Source: Streptomyces canus (lineage in GTDB: Bacteria; Actinomycetota; Actinomycetes; Streptomycetales; Streptomycetaceae). Taken from it: a stretch of 64,000 bases of DNA. The stretch lies in contig NZ_KQ948675.1 in assembly GCF_001514145.1 (NCBI RefSeq), positions 1-64,000 on the forward strand, in the 5' to 3' direction. This document shows, piece after piece, positions 17,799-24,827 of this stretch. The position numbers and the translations under genes were made by a program. The stretch's first letter is position 1, and each line of letters starts with the position of its first letter. Under the pieces are notes generated by a model. That model did not search any database, was not told the origin of the DNA, and saw only the letters and a list, made by a program, of their open reading frames with translations.

Positions 17799-19277
17799 AT
17801 GGGACGTGACGTGCCGGCCCTGGTGTTCACGCGGGAGGACCGCCGACGGTACCGGGACAAGATGCACACCTGCCTGGACGTCCTCGCGCAGATGCTGCGC
17901 GAGTCCGGCTTCGAGAGCGAGCGGCCGCAGGTCGGGCTGGAGATCGAGCTCAACCTGGTGGGCGAGGACGGCCTCCCGGCGATGCGGAACACCGAGGTGC
18001 TCCAGGCGATCGCCGAACCCGCCTGGTCCAGCGAGCTGGGCCGCTTCAACCTGGAGATCAACATTCCGCCGCGCCGGCTCCTGTCCGGCGGCCCCGGCTC
18101 CTGGGAGCAGGAGATCCGTGACGCCCTCAACCACGCCGAGGAACGCGCCTCGGCCGTCGGCGCGCACCTGATCATGGTGGGCATCCTGCCGACGCTGGGC
18201 GAGGCGGACGTCGGCGAGACCGCCCTGTCGGGAGATCCGCGCTACCGGCTGCTGAACGAGCAGATCTTCGCGGCGCGCGGTGAGGACCTGCGCATCAAGG
18301 TGGAGGGCGTGGACCGCCTCGCGATGTACGCCGACGCCATCACCCCCGAGGCCGCCTGCACCAGCACGCAGTTCCATCTCCAGGTCGCCCCCAAGGAGTT
18401 CGCGGCCTACTGGAACGCGGCACAGGCCGTCGCGGGCGTGCAGATCGCCCTCGCGGCCAACTCGCCCTTCCTCTTCGGCAAGGAGCTGTGGCGCGAGACT
18501 CGCATCCCTCTCTTCGAGCAGGCCACCGACACCCGCCCCCAGGAGATCAAGGCGCAAGGCGTACGGCCCCGGGTGTGGTTCGGGGAGCGGTGGATCACCA
18601 GCGTCTTCGATCTCTTCGAGGAGAACGTGCGCTATTTCCCCGCGCTCCTGCCGATCTGCGACGACGAGGACCCGCAGGAAGCACTGGACAGCGGCGGTGT
18701 TCCGGAGCTCGGCGAACTGACCCTGCACAACGGCACGATCTACCGCTGGAACCGCCCGATCTACGCCGTCACCGACAGCGGCCCGCACCTGCGCATCGAG
18801 AACCGGGTCCTGCCCGCCGGGCCCACGGTGGCCGACATCATCGCCAACGGCGCCTTCTACTACGGCCTGACGCGCGCCCTGGTCGACGAGGACCGGCCGG
18901 TGTGGACGCGCATGTCCTTCTCGGTCGCCGAGGAGAACCTGCACACCGCCGCCCGTGACGGCATCGACGCCCGCCTGTACTGGCCGGGGGCGGGCGAAGT
19001 GCCGGTCACGGAACTGGTGTTGCGGCGACTGCTGCCCCTGGCCCACCGGGGCCTGGAGCTGGCCGGCATGGACGCGCAGTGGCGTGAGCCCCTGCTAGGC
19101 GTCATCGAGCAGCGTTGCGTCACCGCCCGCAACGGCGCCCTGTGGCAGGCGGAGACGGTCCACCACCTGGAGAAGGCAGGCGTGGGCGACCGTCAGGAGG
19201 CGCTGCGGCGGATGACGACGACATACATGGACTACATGCACCTCAACGCACCCGTGCACACCTGGCCGGTGGACTGA
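17799..19277 (+). CDS. Glutamate-cysteine ligase family 2 protein
   Basis: 492 residues, cytoplasmic, of the GCS2 class of ATP-dependent carboxylate-amine ligases. Visible motifs are VGLEIELNLVGEDG near residue 45, RFNLEINIPPRRL, ACTSTQFHLQVAPKEF near residue 186, and HLRIENRVLPAGPTVADIIA. Family members join Glu to Cys or another amine as the first step to a low-molecular-weight thiol or a related metabolite. As Streptomyces mainly use mycothiol, its amine substrate could be something other than cysteine. GGGAGG lies five bases before the ATG. Its stop abuts the stop of the convergent oxidoreductase gene with no spacer. Confidence 0.8.
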   Translation: MGRDVPALVFTREDRRRYRDKMHTCLDVLAQMLRESGFESERPQVGLEIELNLVGEDGLPAMRNTEVLQAIAEPAWSSELGRFNLEINIPPRRLLSGGPGSWEQEIRDALNHAEERASAVGAHLIMVGILPTLGEADVGETALSGDPRYRLLNEQIFAARGEDLRIKVEGVDRLAMYADAITPEAACTSTQFHLQVAPKEFAAYWNAAQAVAGVQIALAANSPFLFGKELWRETRIPLFEQATDTRPQEIKAQGVRPRVWFGERWITSVFDLFEENVRYFPALLPICDDEDPQEALDSGGVPELGELTLHNGTIYRWNRPIYAVTDSGPHLRIENRVLPAGPTVADIIANGAFYYGLTRALVDEDRPVWTRMSFSVAEENLHTAARDGIDARLYWPGAGEVPVTELVLRRLLPLAHRGLELAGMDAQWREPLLGVIEQRCVTARNGALWQAETVHHLEKAGVGDRQEALRRMTTTYMDYMHLNAPVHTWPVD

Positions 19278-20381
19278 TCACCGCCATTCCTGCGGAGGTG
19301 TCAGCGGCACCTGAACGGGCCGTTCCACCGACGTCGACAGCTCGATCCGCCGCCCCTCGGCCGACGAACGCAGCAAGGCGGTCATCGTCTCCAGTACATG
19401 CAGGGCGAGTTCACCGCTCGCGCGCGGTGCCCGCAGTCCGTCGGCGGTGACGAAGTCGAGCAGACCGACGCCCCGGGCGGCGCCGACGTAGCCCGCGGAC
19501 GGCGAGAGCGTGCGCCACCCCTTCTCGCCCTCGCCGAGTTCGAGGAGCCGTACCTCACCGTCGAAGTTGTTCGGATCCGGGACCGTGAGAGTGCCCCTCT
19601 CGCCGTGGACCTCGATCGGCGCGGCCGTGGTGGCCACGCCGTCGAAGCTCGTCGTGATCGTCGTCAGGACCCCGCCCTCGTGTTCGAGGACCCCGGAGAC
19701 ATGGCTGTCCACCTCGACCGGTATCCGCTCGCCCGCGCGCGGGCCGGACCCGATGACCCGCTCGGTGCGGAGCCGGCTGGACGCACCGATCACGGCACGC
19801 ACCGGACCCAGCAGATGCACCAGGGCGGACAGGTAGTACGGCCCCATGTCCAGCAGGGGGCCGCCACCGGCCGTGTAGTAGAAGTCCGGGTGGGGATGCC
19901 ACCGTTCGTGGCCGGGGGTGATCATGACGGCCGAGGCGAACAGCGGGCGGCCGACGGCCCCGGCCTGCACCGCCGCCCGTGCCGTCTGGACACCGGTGCC
20001 CAGGACCGTGTCCGGAGCGCATCCCACGCCGACCGCCGCCTTCGCCGCGGCCTCCAGGACGGTGCCGGCGTCGGTGAGTTCGGCGGCCAGCGGTTTCTCG
20101 CCGTAGACGTGCTTGCCGTGGCCGATGGCACCGAGGGCGATCTCGGCGTGCGCCGCGGGGACGGTGAGGTTCAGCACCGTGTCGACGTCCGGGCTGCTCA
20201 GCAGTTCCTCGACGGACAGCGCCTGGACTCCGGGCAGTTCGGCGGCGACGGCGGCCGACCGGGAGGCGTCCAGGTCGGCGACCGCGGTGACGCGCACGGC
20301 GCGGTGGCCGACGAGCGTGTCCAGGTAGGCGCGGGAGATGACGCCGAGACCTACGACGCCGATGCGGTGCGCGTCGCCCAC
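19278..20381 (-). CDS. Gfo/Idh/MocA-family oxidoreductase
   Basis: 367 residues from the GTG at 20381, chosen because the NAD-binding strand HRIGVVGLGVISRAY begins three codons later and a GAGAGGGG lies upstream; the frame is open further 5' but that part overlaps the ThuA gene and looks unlike the family. The Rossmann fold is followed by the family's GEKPLAAEL motif near residue 90. Family members oxidise or epimerise sugars and inositols with NAD(P). It overlaps the upstream ThuA gene by 31 bp, a pairing seen in sugar-catabolic loci where the two act on 3-keto-glycosides. Confidence 0.85.
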   Translation of the reverse strand: MGDAHRIGVVGLGVISRAYLDTLVGHRAVRVTAVADLDASRSAAVAAELPGVQALSVEELLSSPDVDTVLNLTVPAAHAEIALGAIGHGKHVYGEKPLAAELTDAGTVLEAAAKAAVGVGCAPDTVLGTGVQTARAAVQAGAVGRPLFASAVMITPGHERWHPHPDFYYTAGGGPLLDMGPYYLSALVHLLGPVRAVIGASSRLRTERVIGSGPRAGERIPVEVDSHVSGVLEHEGGVLTTITTSFDGVATTAAPIEVHGERGTLTVPDPNNFDGEVRLLELGEGEKGWRTLSPSAGYVGAARGVGLLDFVTADGLRAPRASGELALHVLETMTALLRSSAEGRRIELSTSVERPVQVPLTPPQEWR

Positions 20382-21061
20382 AGCATGCCCCTCTCGATGA
20401 CGGTACGGACGTTGGGGTTCTCCAGGACGTCGAGGTTGTGCCCTGGTGTCGTCACCACGACACGTCCGGCACCCCACTGACGGGTCCAGACCGCCGGGGA
20501 GGTGACCGGCCGGTGCCAGGGCTGCCACGGCTGTGCCGGGTGGGTGGTGGTGGCCAGGACGTCGATCAGGTCGTCGTGGAGCACCCAGTACTGCTCGGTG
20601 TGCAGCTCGAAGTCCTCGATGCCCGCGGTGACGGGGTGTTCGCGGCCGAGGTCGGTGATCGTGAGGGTGTACGGCAGGAAGTTGTCCTCCTCGCCGCCCC
20701 GCCGCTCGCACGGTTCCTTGCCCGGGTGGGTCGCGAACTGGCCGCCCACCAGATGGAGGTAGTCGGAGGAGGCGCGGAACGAGTCGGCGATGCCGCCGTG
20801 CCAGCCGGTGAAGCCGGTACCGGCCATGACGGCCGTGCTCAATCCGGAGACCTGCTCGGCGGTGATCTCCGACATGGTCACGCACTGCACGACGAGGTCG
20901 GTGGCGGCCATCTCGGCGCTGTCGGCGTAGACATCGGTCGACTCCTCGATCCGGACGTCGTAGCCACTGCTCTCCAGGAAGGGCAGGAACAGCTCCGTGG
21001 CCTTGACCGGCTGATGTCCCTCCCAGCCGCCTCGGACCACCAGTGCTTTCTTACGCGTCAT
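20351..21061 (-). CDS. ThuA-domain protein
   Basis: 236 residues of the ThuA class, a class-I glutamine-amidotransferase-like fold. Motifs are KKALVVRGGWEGHQP at the start, TGFTGWHGGIADSFR near residue 82, GREHPVTAGIEDF, and GAGRVVVTTPGHNLDVL near the C-terminus. ThuA-like proteins take part in trehalose and disaccharide use through keto-sugar intermediates; some have hydro-lyase or isomerase activity on 3-keto sugars. It is the first gene of a two-gene operon with the Gfo/Idh oxidoreductase. The promoter lies in the 21062-21277 gap, where two operator-like sites are found. Confidence 0.83.
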   Translation of the reverse strand: MTRKKALVVRGGWEGHQPVKATELFLPFLESSGYDVRIEESTDVYADSAEMAATDLVVQCVTMSEITAEQVSGLSTAVMAGTGFTGWHGGIADSFRASSDYLHLVGGQFATHPGKEPCERRGGEEDNFLPYTLTITDLGREHPVTAGIEDFELHTEQYWVLHDDLIDVLATTTHPAQPWQPWHRPVTSPAVWTRQWGAGRVVVTTPGHNLDVLENPNVRTVIERGMLWATRTASAS

Positions 21062-21160
21062 CTTGTTCCTTTGTCGGGCAGGACAGGTTCCTGGGGAAGA
21101 TCCCCCGGACGGGCCGCGCGAAATCCACGTTCCGCGTGCCGGGATCCCGCCAACTTCGGT

Positions 21161-21176
21161 ATTGGTATGGACCTGT
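21161..21176. promoter_or_regulatory. DasR-like (GntR) site upstream of thuA
   Basis: ATTGGTATGGACCTGT fits the DasR recognition pattern (A-Y-TGGTCTAGACCA-S-T) at 13 of 16 positions. It lies 100 bp upstream of the ThuA start on the divergent spacer. DasR responds to glucosamine phosphates; a related GntR protein could equally bind here. Confidence 0.4.
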
Positions 21177-21209
21177 CAATAATCAGCGGCTAGGCTCTCC
21201 CGAGCCACA

Positions 21210-21225
21210 CTGAGAGCGCTCTCAG
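21210..21225. promoter_or_regulatory. Perfect LacI-type palindrome between thuA and the protease gene
   Basis: CTGAGAGCGCTCTCAG is a perfect 16-bp palindrome with the central GCGC of LacI/GalR operators. It sits 53 bp before the protease ATG and 149 bp before ThuA, so it could control either divergent gene. Confidence 0.6.
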
Positions 21226-21277
21226 AGAACTCTGCTGTTCCACCCCCACCCCGTTGGAACGACGAAGGGCAATCTCC

Positions 21278-22420
21278 ATGAGACGCACCAGAATCATGCG
21301 CGCGGGCCTGTCCGTGCTGCTCCTGCTCGGTGTCGGAGCGACCGCGGGCACGGTTCCCGCCACCGCCGACGAGAAGCAGCCCGCCTCGGCCGGACTCCTC
21401 ACGGCGATGCAGCGGGACTTCCACCTCACGAAGACCGAAGCCGAGGCAAGGCTCGCCGCCGAACGGCGGGCCACGGCTGTGGAGTCCAAGGTCCGCCGGA
21501 CGGCGGGTGCTTCGTACGGCGGCTCCTGGTTCGACGCCGACAAGGGCACGCTGACCGTCGCCGTCACCCCCGACACCTCCGCCACCGCCCTCCGTGAGAT
21601 ACGCGCCACCGGTGCCACGGTCCGCACCGTCACCCACAGCGCCCGCGAACTCGCCGCCACCCAGGCCCGGATCGACAAGGCCTCCGCGCCGGACGCCGTC
21701 AGCAGCTGGCACGTCGACACGAAGGCCAACACGGTGGTGGTGAACATCATCAGCGGCCGACAGGGTGACAACGATGTCCGCACGTTCGTCGCCCGCGCCC
21801 GGAAGGCGGGTCCCGTCACCGTGCGGGAGGTGGCCGCCGCACCGACCACCTTCGCCGCCGGAACCGTCGGCGGCGACCCCTACTACACCGGCAACGTCCG
21901 CTGTTCCATCGGCTTCTCGGTCTACGGCGGCTTCGTCACCGCCGGCCACTGCGACCAGCACACCGGCAGCGTCTACGGCTGGGACCGCAGTTACGTCGGC
22001 AACTTCCAGGGCTCGTCCTTCCCCGACAACGACTACGCCTGGGTCAACGTGGGCAGCGGCTGGTGGACCGTCCCGGTCGTGCTCGGCTGGGGCACCGTCT
22101 CGGACCAGCTCGTGCGCGGGTCGAACGTGGCGCCCGTCGGCTCCTCGATCTGCCGTTCGGGATCGACCACCCACTGGCACTGCGGCACGGTCCTCGCGAT
22201 GAACGAGACCGTCAACTACAGCCAGGGCGCCGTGCACCAGATGACCAAGACCAGCGTCTGCGCCGAACCCGGCGACTCCGGCGGCTCGTTCATCAGCGGC
22301 GACCAGGCCCAGGGCGTGACCTCCGGCGGTTGGGGCAACTGCTCCAGCGGCGGCGAGACCTGGTTCCAGCCCGTCAACGAGATCCTCAACCGGTACGGCC
22401 TGACCCTGCACACCGCCTGA
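21278..22420 (+). CDS. Secreted streptogrisin/alpha-lytic-type serine protease
   Basis: 380 residues from the ATG at 21278; GAAGGG eight bases upstream and the following signal peptide (RAGLSVLLLLGVGATAGTVP) make this a better start than the in-frame TTG eight codons earlier. A pro-region of about 170 residues, of the alpha-lytic pro-domain type, acts as folding chaperone. The mature S1 protease has the catalytic triad in VTAGHC, DNDYAWV and GDSGGSF, with paired Cys residues as in streptogrisins. It would be exported and self-cleaved to degrade proteins outside the cell. A strong hairpin follows the gene. Confidence 0.93.
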   Translation: MRRTRIMRAGLSVLLLLGVGATAGTVPATADEKQPASAGLLTAMQRDFHLTKTEAEARLAAERRATAVESKVRRTAGASYGGSWFDADKGTLTVAVTPDTSATALREIRATGATVRTVTHSARELAATQARIDKASAPDAVSSWHVDTKANTVVVNIISGRQGDNDVRTFVARARKAGPVTVREVAAAPTTFAAGTVGGDPYYTGNVRCSIGFSVYGGFVTAGHCDQHTGSVYGWDRSYVGNFQGSSFPDNDYAWVNVGSGWWTVPVVLGWGTVSDQLVRGSNVAPVGSSICRSGSTTHWHCGTVLAMNETVNYSQGAVHQMTKTSVCAEPGDSGGSFISGDQAQGVTSGGWGNCSSGGETWFQPVNEILNRYGLTLHTA

Positions 22421-22428
22421 TCGCAGGT

Positions 22429-22456
22429 GGGGGCCCGGCCTTCGGGCAGGGCCCCC
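22429..22456. terminator. Bidirectional terminator hairpin
   Basis: GGGGGCCC at 22429 and GGGCCCCC ending at 22456 form an 8-bp GC stem with further pairing inside around a CTTCGG-like loop. It sits between the convergent protease and kinase genes and can serve both. Confidence 0.8.
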
Positions 22457-22468
22457 GCCCTCCTTCGC

Positions 22469-24631
22469 TCAGGTGACGTCGGCCACCGAGAAGATCCCCG
22501 ACCCGCTGACCCCGTACAGCACATCGCCCACCAGCAGCGGCGGCACCGAACTCGGCGACAGTTCCTCGAAGGAGCGGCCCGCGGTGTCGAAGGACGGATT
22601 GGTACGGCCGATCTCCTTCCCGGTCCTCGGATCGAGGGCCACGATGCTGGTGTCCGGCATCGTCACGTACAACCGGCCCGCGTGGTAGGCCGGTTCGCTG
22701 AAGACGCGCAGGTCGCGCGAGCTGGACCACAGCGGCTTGCCCTTCTTCACATCGAGGGCGAGCAGTGTCTCGTTGCCGTAGTCGAAGATGTACATGGTGT
22801 CGCCCTGCACCAGCGGCGGTGCCTCGGGCTCCACGCTCCACGGGAAGTCGATCCGGCGGGTCTTGCCGCTGCTGAGATCCTGGACGAAGAAGGCGGCGGA
22901 CACGCCGGAGTCGTCCTCCCAGCGCGCGTAGTACGCCGTGCCGTCGTGGACCGTCGCCAGCCACAGGTCGCCCTTCGGGGCGTCGACACTGCCCAGCGTC
23001 CTGCCGGTCCGCACGTCGAGGCGGGCGATGCCGCCTTCGCCGCCGCGCAGATCGGCGTAGAGCGTGTCCTTGGGGCCTTCGTAGAAGGGGCTCGCCGAGG
23101 TGGAGGTCAGCTCACGCCGCCACAACTCCTTGCCCGTGCGTGGCTCGTAGGCCGCATAGCGCGCCGTGTCGGAAGGCCCGAGCTCGTCCAGGCGCACGAG
23201 AAGCACCCCGCCCAGCGCCTCGAACTGGCCGAGCGGGCCCTTCAGCCGCCACAGCCGCTCGCCGGTCTTTCCGTCGTAGGCGTCGACGCCCTGCGAGCGG
23301 TCCGCGCTGTAGACGAACACCACACCGTCATGGACGACGGGCTCACGCATCGAGAAGCTGCTGACCTGCTTGCGGCTCATGGACTTCGTCCACTCCACGT
23401 TTCCCGTCGCCGGGTTCAGCCGCATCAGGGCGACCTGTTCGGAGGCGCAGAAGACGCCCAGCGCGTCCGGAGTGCACGACGGGCCCATGCCCATCCGTGC
23501 GTCCTTCCCGTCCGACCCCAACGCGTTCTGCCAGGGCCGCCAGCCGGCCGGCGCCGTCCCGCTGGGCGCCGTCCGCGGGGCGAGAGCGTCGAACTCGTCG
23601 ACCGAGCTCGCCGGCTGGTCGCCCACCACGGCGACCGCGGCCGCCCCCGCCCCGCCGAGCAGTGCCACGACGGCGACGGCGGCCCACAGCTTCCTCCCGC
23701 GGCGCCTGCGCGGGACCGTTTCGATGACACCGAGCGGCGAGGTCACGGTCTCCGTCGCCAGGATCTGCGGGGCCCGGGACGGCTCTTCGGCCGGGTTCCC
23801 CGCGGGCAGTTCCTCCGGGAGTCCCGCCAGCTCTTCCAGGACCTCGCTCGACGTCGGCCGGTCCGCGGGCTCCTTCGCCAGACAGCGCGAGACCATCGGG
23901 CGCAGCTGCTCGGGCAGTTCACCCAGCCGCGGCTCGCCGTGCACGGTGTTGTACGCGGCCAGATAGGCGTTCTCCGCCTCGAAGGGGCTGTGCCCGGTGG
24001 CCGCGTACACGAGCACCGCGCCCAGCGAGAAGACGTCGACCGCGGAGCCGACCTCGTGCGGGCGGCTGAACTGTTCCGGCGCCATGAACGGCGGCGAGCC
24101 CATCACCATGCCGGTCTGGGTGCGGACATCGCTGTCGGCCGCGCGCGAGATGCCGAAGTCGATGACGCGTACGGCCCCGTCGTCGCCCTCGCTCTCCAGC
24201 AGCAGCACATTGCTCGGCTTGAGGTCCCGGTGCACGACCTCCGCGCGGTGGATCTCCCGCAGGGCCTCGGCGAGTTCGGTGCCGAGGCGGCGCAGTGCGG
24301 GCCAGTCCAGCGGTCCCGACTCGTCGACGCACTCCGCGAGCGTACGGCCCGGCACGAACGCCGTGGCCATCCAGGGCCGTTCCGCCTCCGGGTCCGCGTC
24401 CACGACCGGTGCCGTGAACGCGCCGCTGACCCGGCGCGCGGCGGCGATCTCCTGCCGGAACCTGGCCCGGAACTCGGGGTTGTCGGCATACCGGGTGTGG
24501 ACCACCTTGACGGCGACGGCCCGCCCCGACGCCGATCGGCCGAGATAGACGACACCCATGCCGCCGGTCCCGATCCGCGATTCGATCCGGTAGCCGCCGA
24601 CAGACTCCGGATCGTTCTCGCGCAGGGTCAC
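22469..24631 (-). CDS. Transmembrane Ser/Thr protein kinase with PQQ-type beta-propeller sensor
   Basis: 720 residues from a GTG at 24631 with GGAG five bases before it. Kinase domain at residues about 12-265: glycine loop IGTGGMGVVYLG, VAVKVV, catalytic loop VHRDLKPSNV and IDFGISR, all intact. After a Pro/Glu linker, a single membrane helix (LWAAVAVVALLGGAGAAAVA, about 318-340) leads to an external domain of PQQ-like propeller repeats (DAYDGKTGERLWRLKG, ALDPRTGKEIGR). The protein would sense an external ligand or envelope state and phosphorylate cytoplasmic targets. It is divergent from the PknG-like kinase. Confidence 0.92.
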   Translation of the reverse strand: MTLRENDPESVGGYRIESRIGTGGMGVVYLGRSASGRAVAVKVVHTRYADNPEFRARFRQEIAAARRVSGAFTAPVVDADPEAERPWMATAFVPGRTLAECVDESGPLDWPALRRLGTELAEALREIHRAEVVHRDLKPSNVLLLESEGDDGAVRVIDFGISRAADSDVRTQTGMVMGSPPFMAPEQFSRPHEVGSAVDVFSLGAVLVYAATGHSPFEAENAYLAAYNTVHGEPRLGELPEQLRPMVSRCLAKEPADRPTSSEVLEELAGLPEELPAGNPAEEPSRAPQILATETVTSPLGVIETVPRRRRGRKLWAAVAVVALLGGAGAAAVAVVGDQPASSVDEFDALAPRTAPSGTAPAGWRPWQNALGSDGKDARMGMGPSCTPDALGVFCASEQVALMRLNPATGNVEWTKSMSRKQVSSFSMREPVVHDGVVFVYSADRSQGVDAYDGKTGERLWRLKGPLGQFEALGGVLLVRLDELGPSDTARYAAYEPRTGKELWRRELTSTSASPFYEGPKDTLYADLRGGEGGIARLDVRTGRTLGSVDAPKGDLWLATVHDGTAYYARWEDDSGVSAAFFVQDLSSGKTRRIDFPWSVEPEAPPLVQGDTMYIFDYGNETLLALDVKKGKPLWSSSRDLRVFSEPAYHAGRLYVTMPDTSIVALDPRTGKEIGRTNPSFDTAGRSFEELSPSSVPPLLVGDVLYGVSGSGIFSVADVT

Positions 24632-24827
24632 CGCGTCTCCTTCACCGCTTCTGGCCAGGACGGCTGCGGTCCGGACTCTTCTGACAGGGACCCCTCACTC
24701 TAGAGGGGCGCAGGTCCGCGAGGGACAGGGATCTCGGCCTTGCCGACCGGCCGAACCCCGCGGCATCACGGTTCTGAGGGGGAAAGGGAGGGGTCGATCC
24801 CGGCACCTGGCCCTATTCTGAGGAGGC

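Noticed and set aside
19278..20885. Long version of the Gfo/Idh oxidoreductase starting at 20885
   Set aside because: The extra 168 residues overlap the ThuA gene antiparallel frame-wise, are unlike the family, and the Rossmann fold begins right after GTG 20381.
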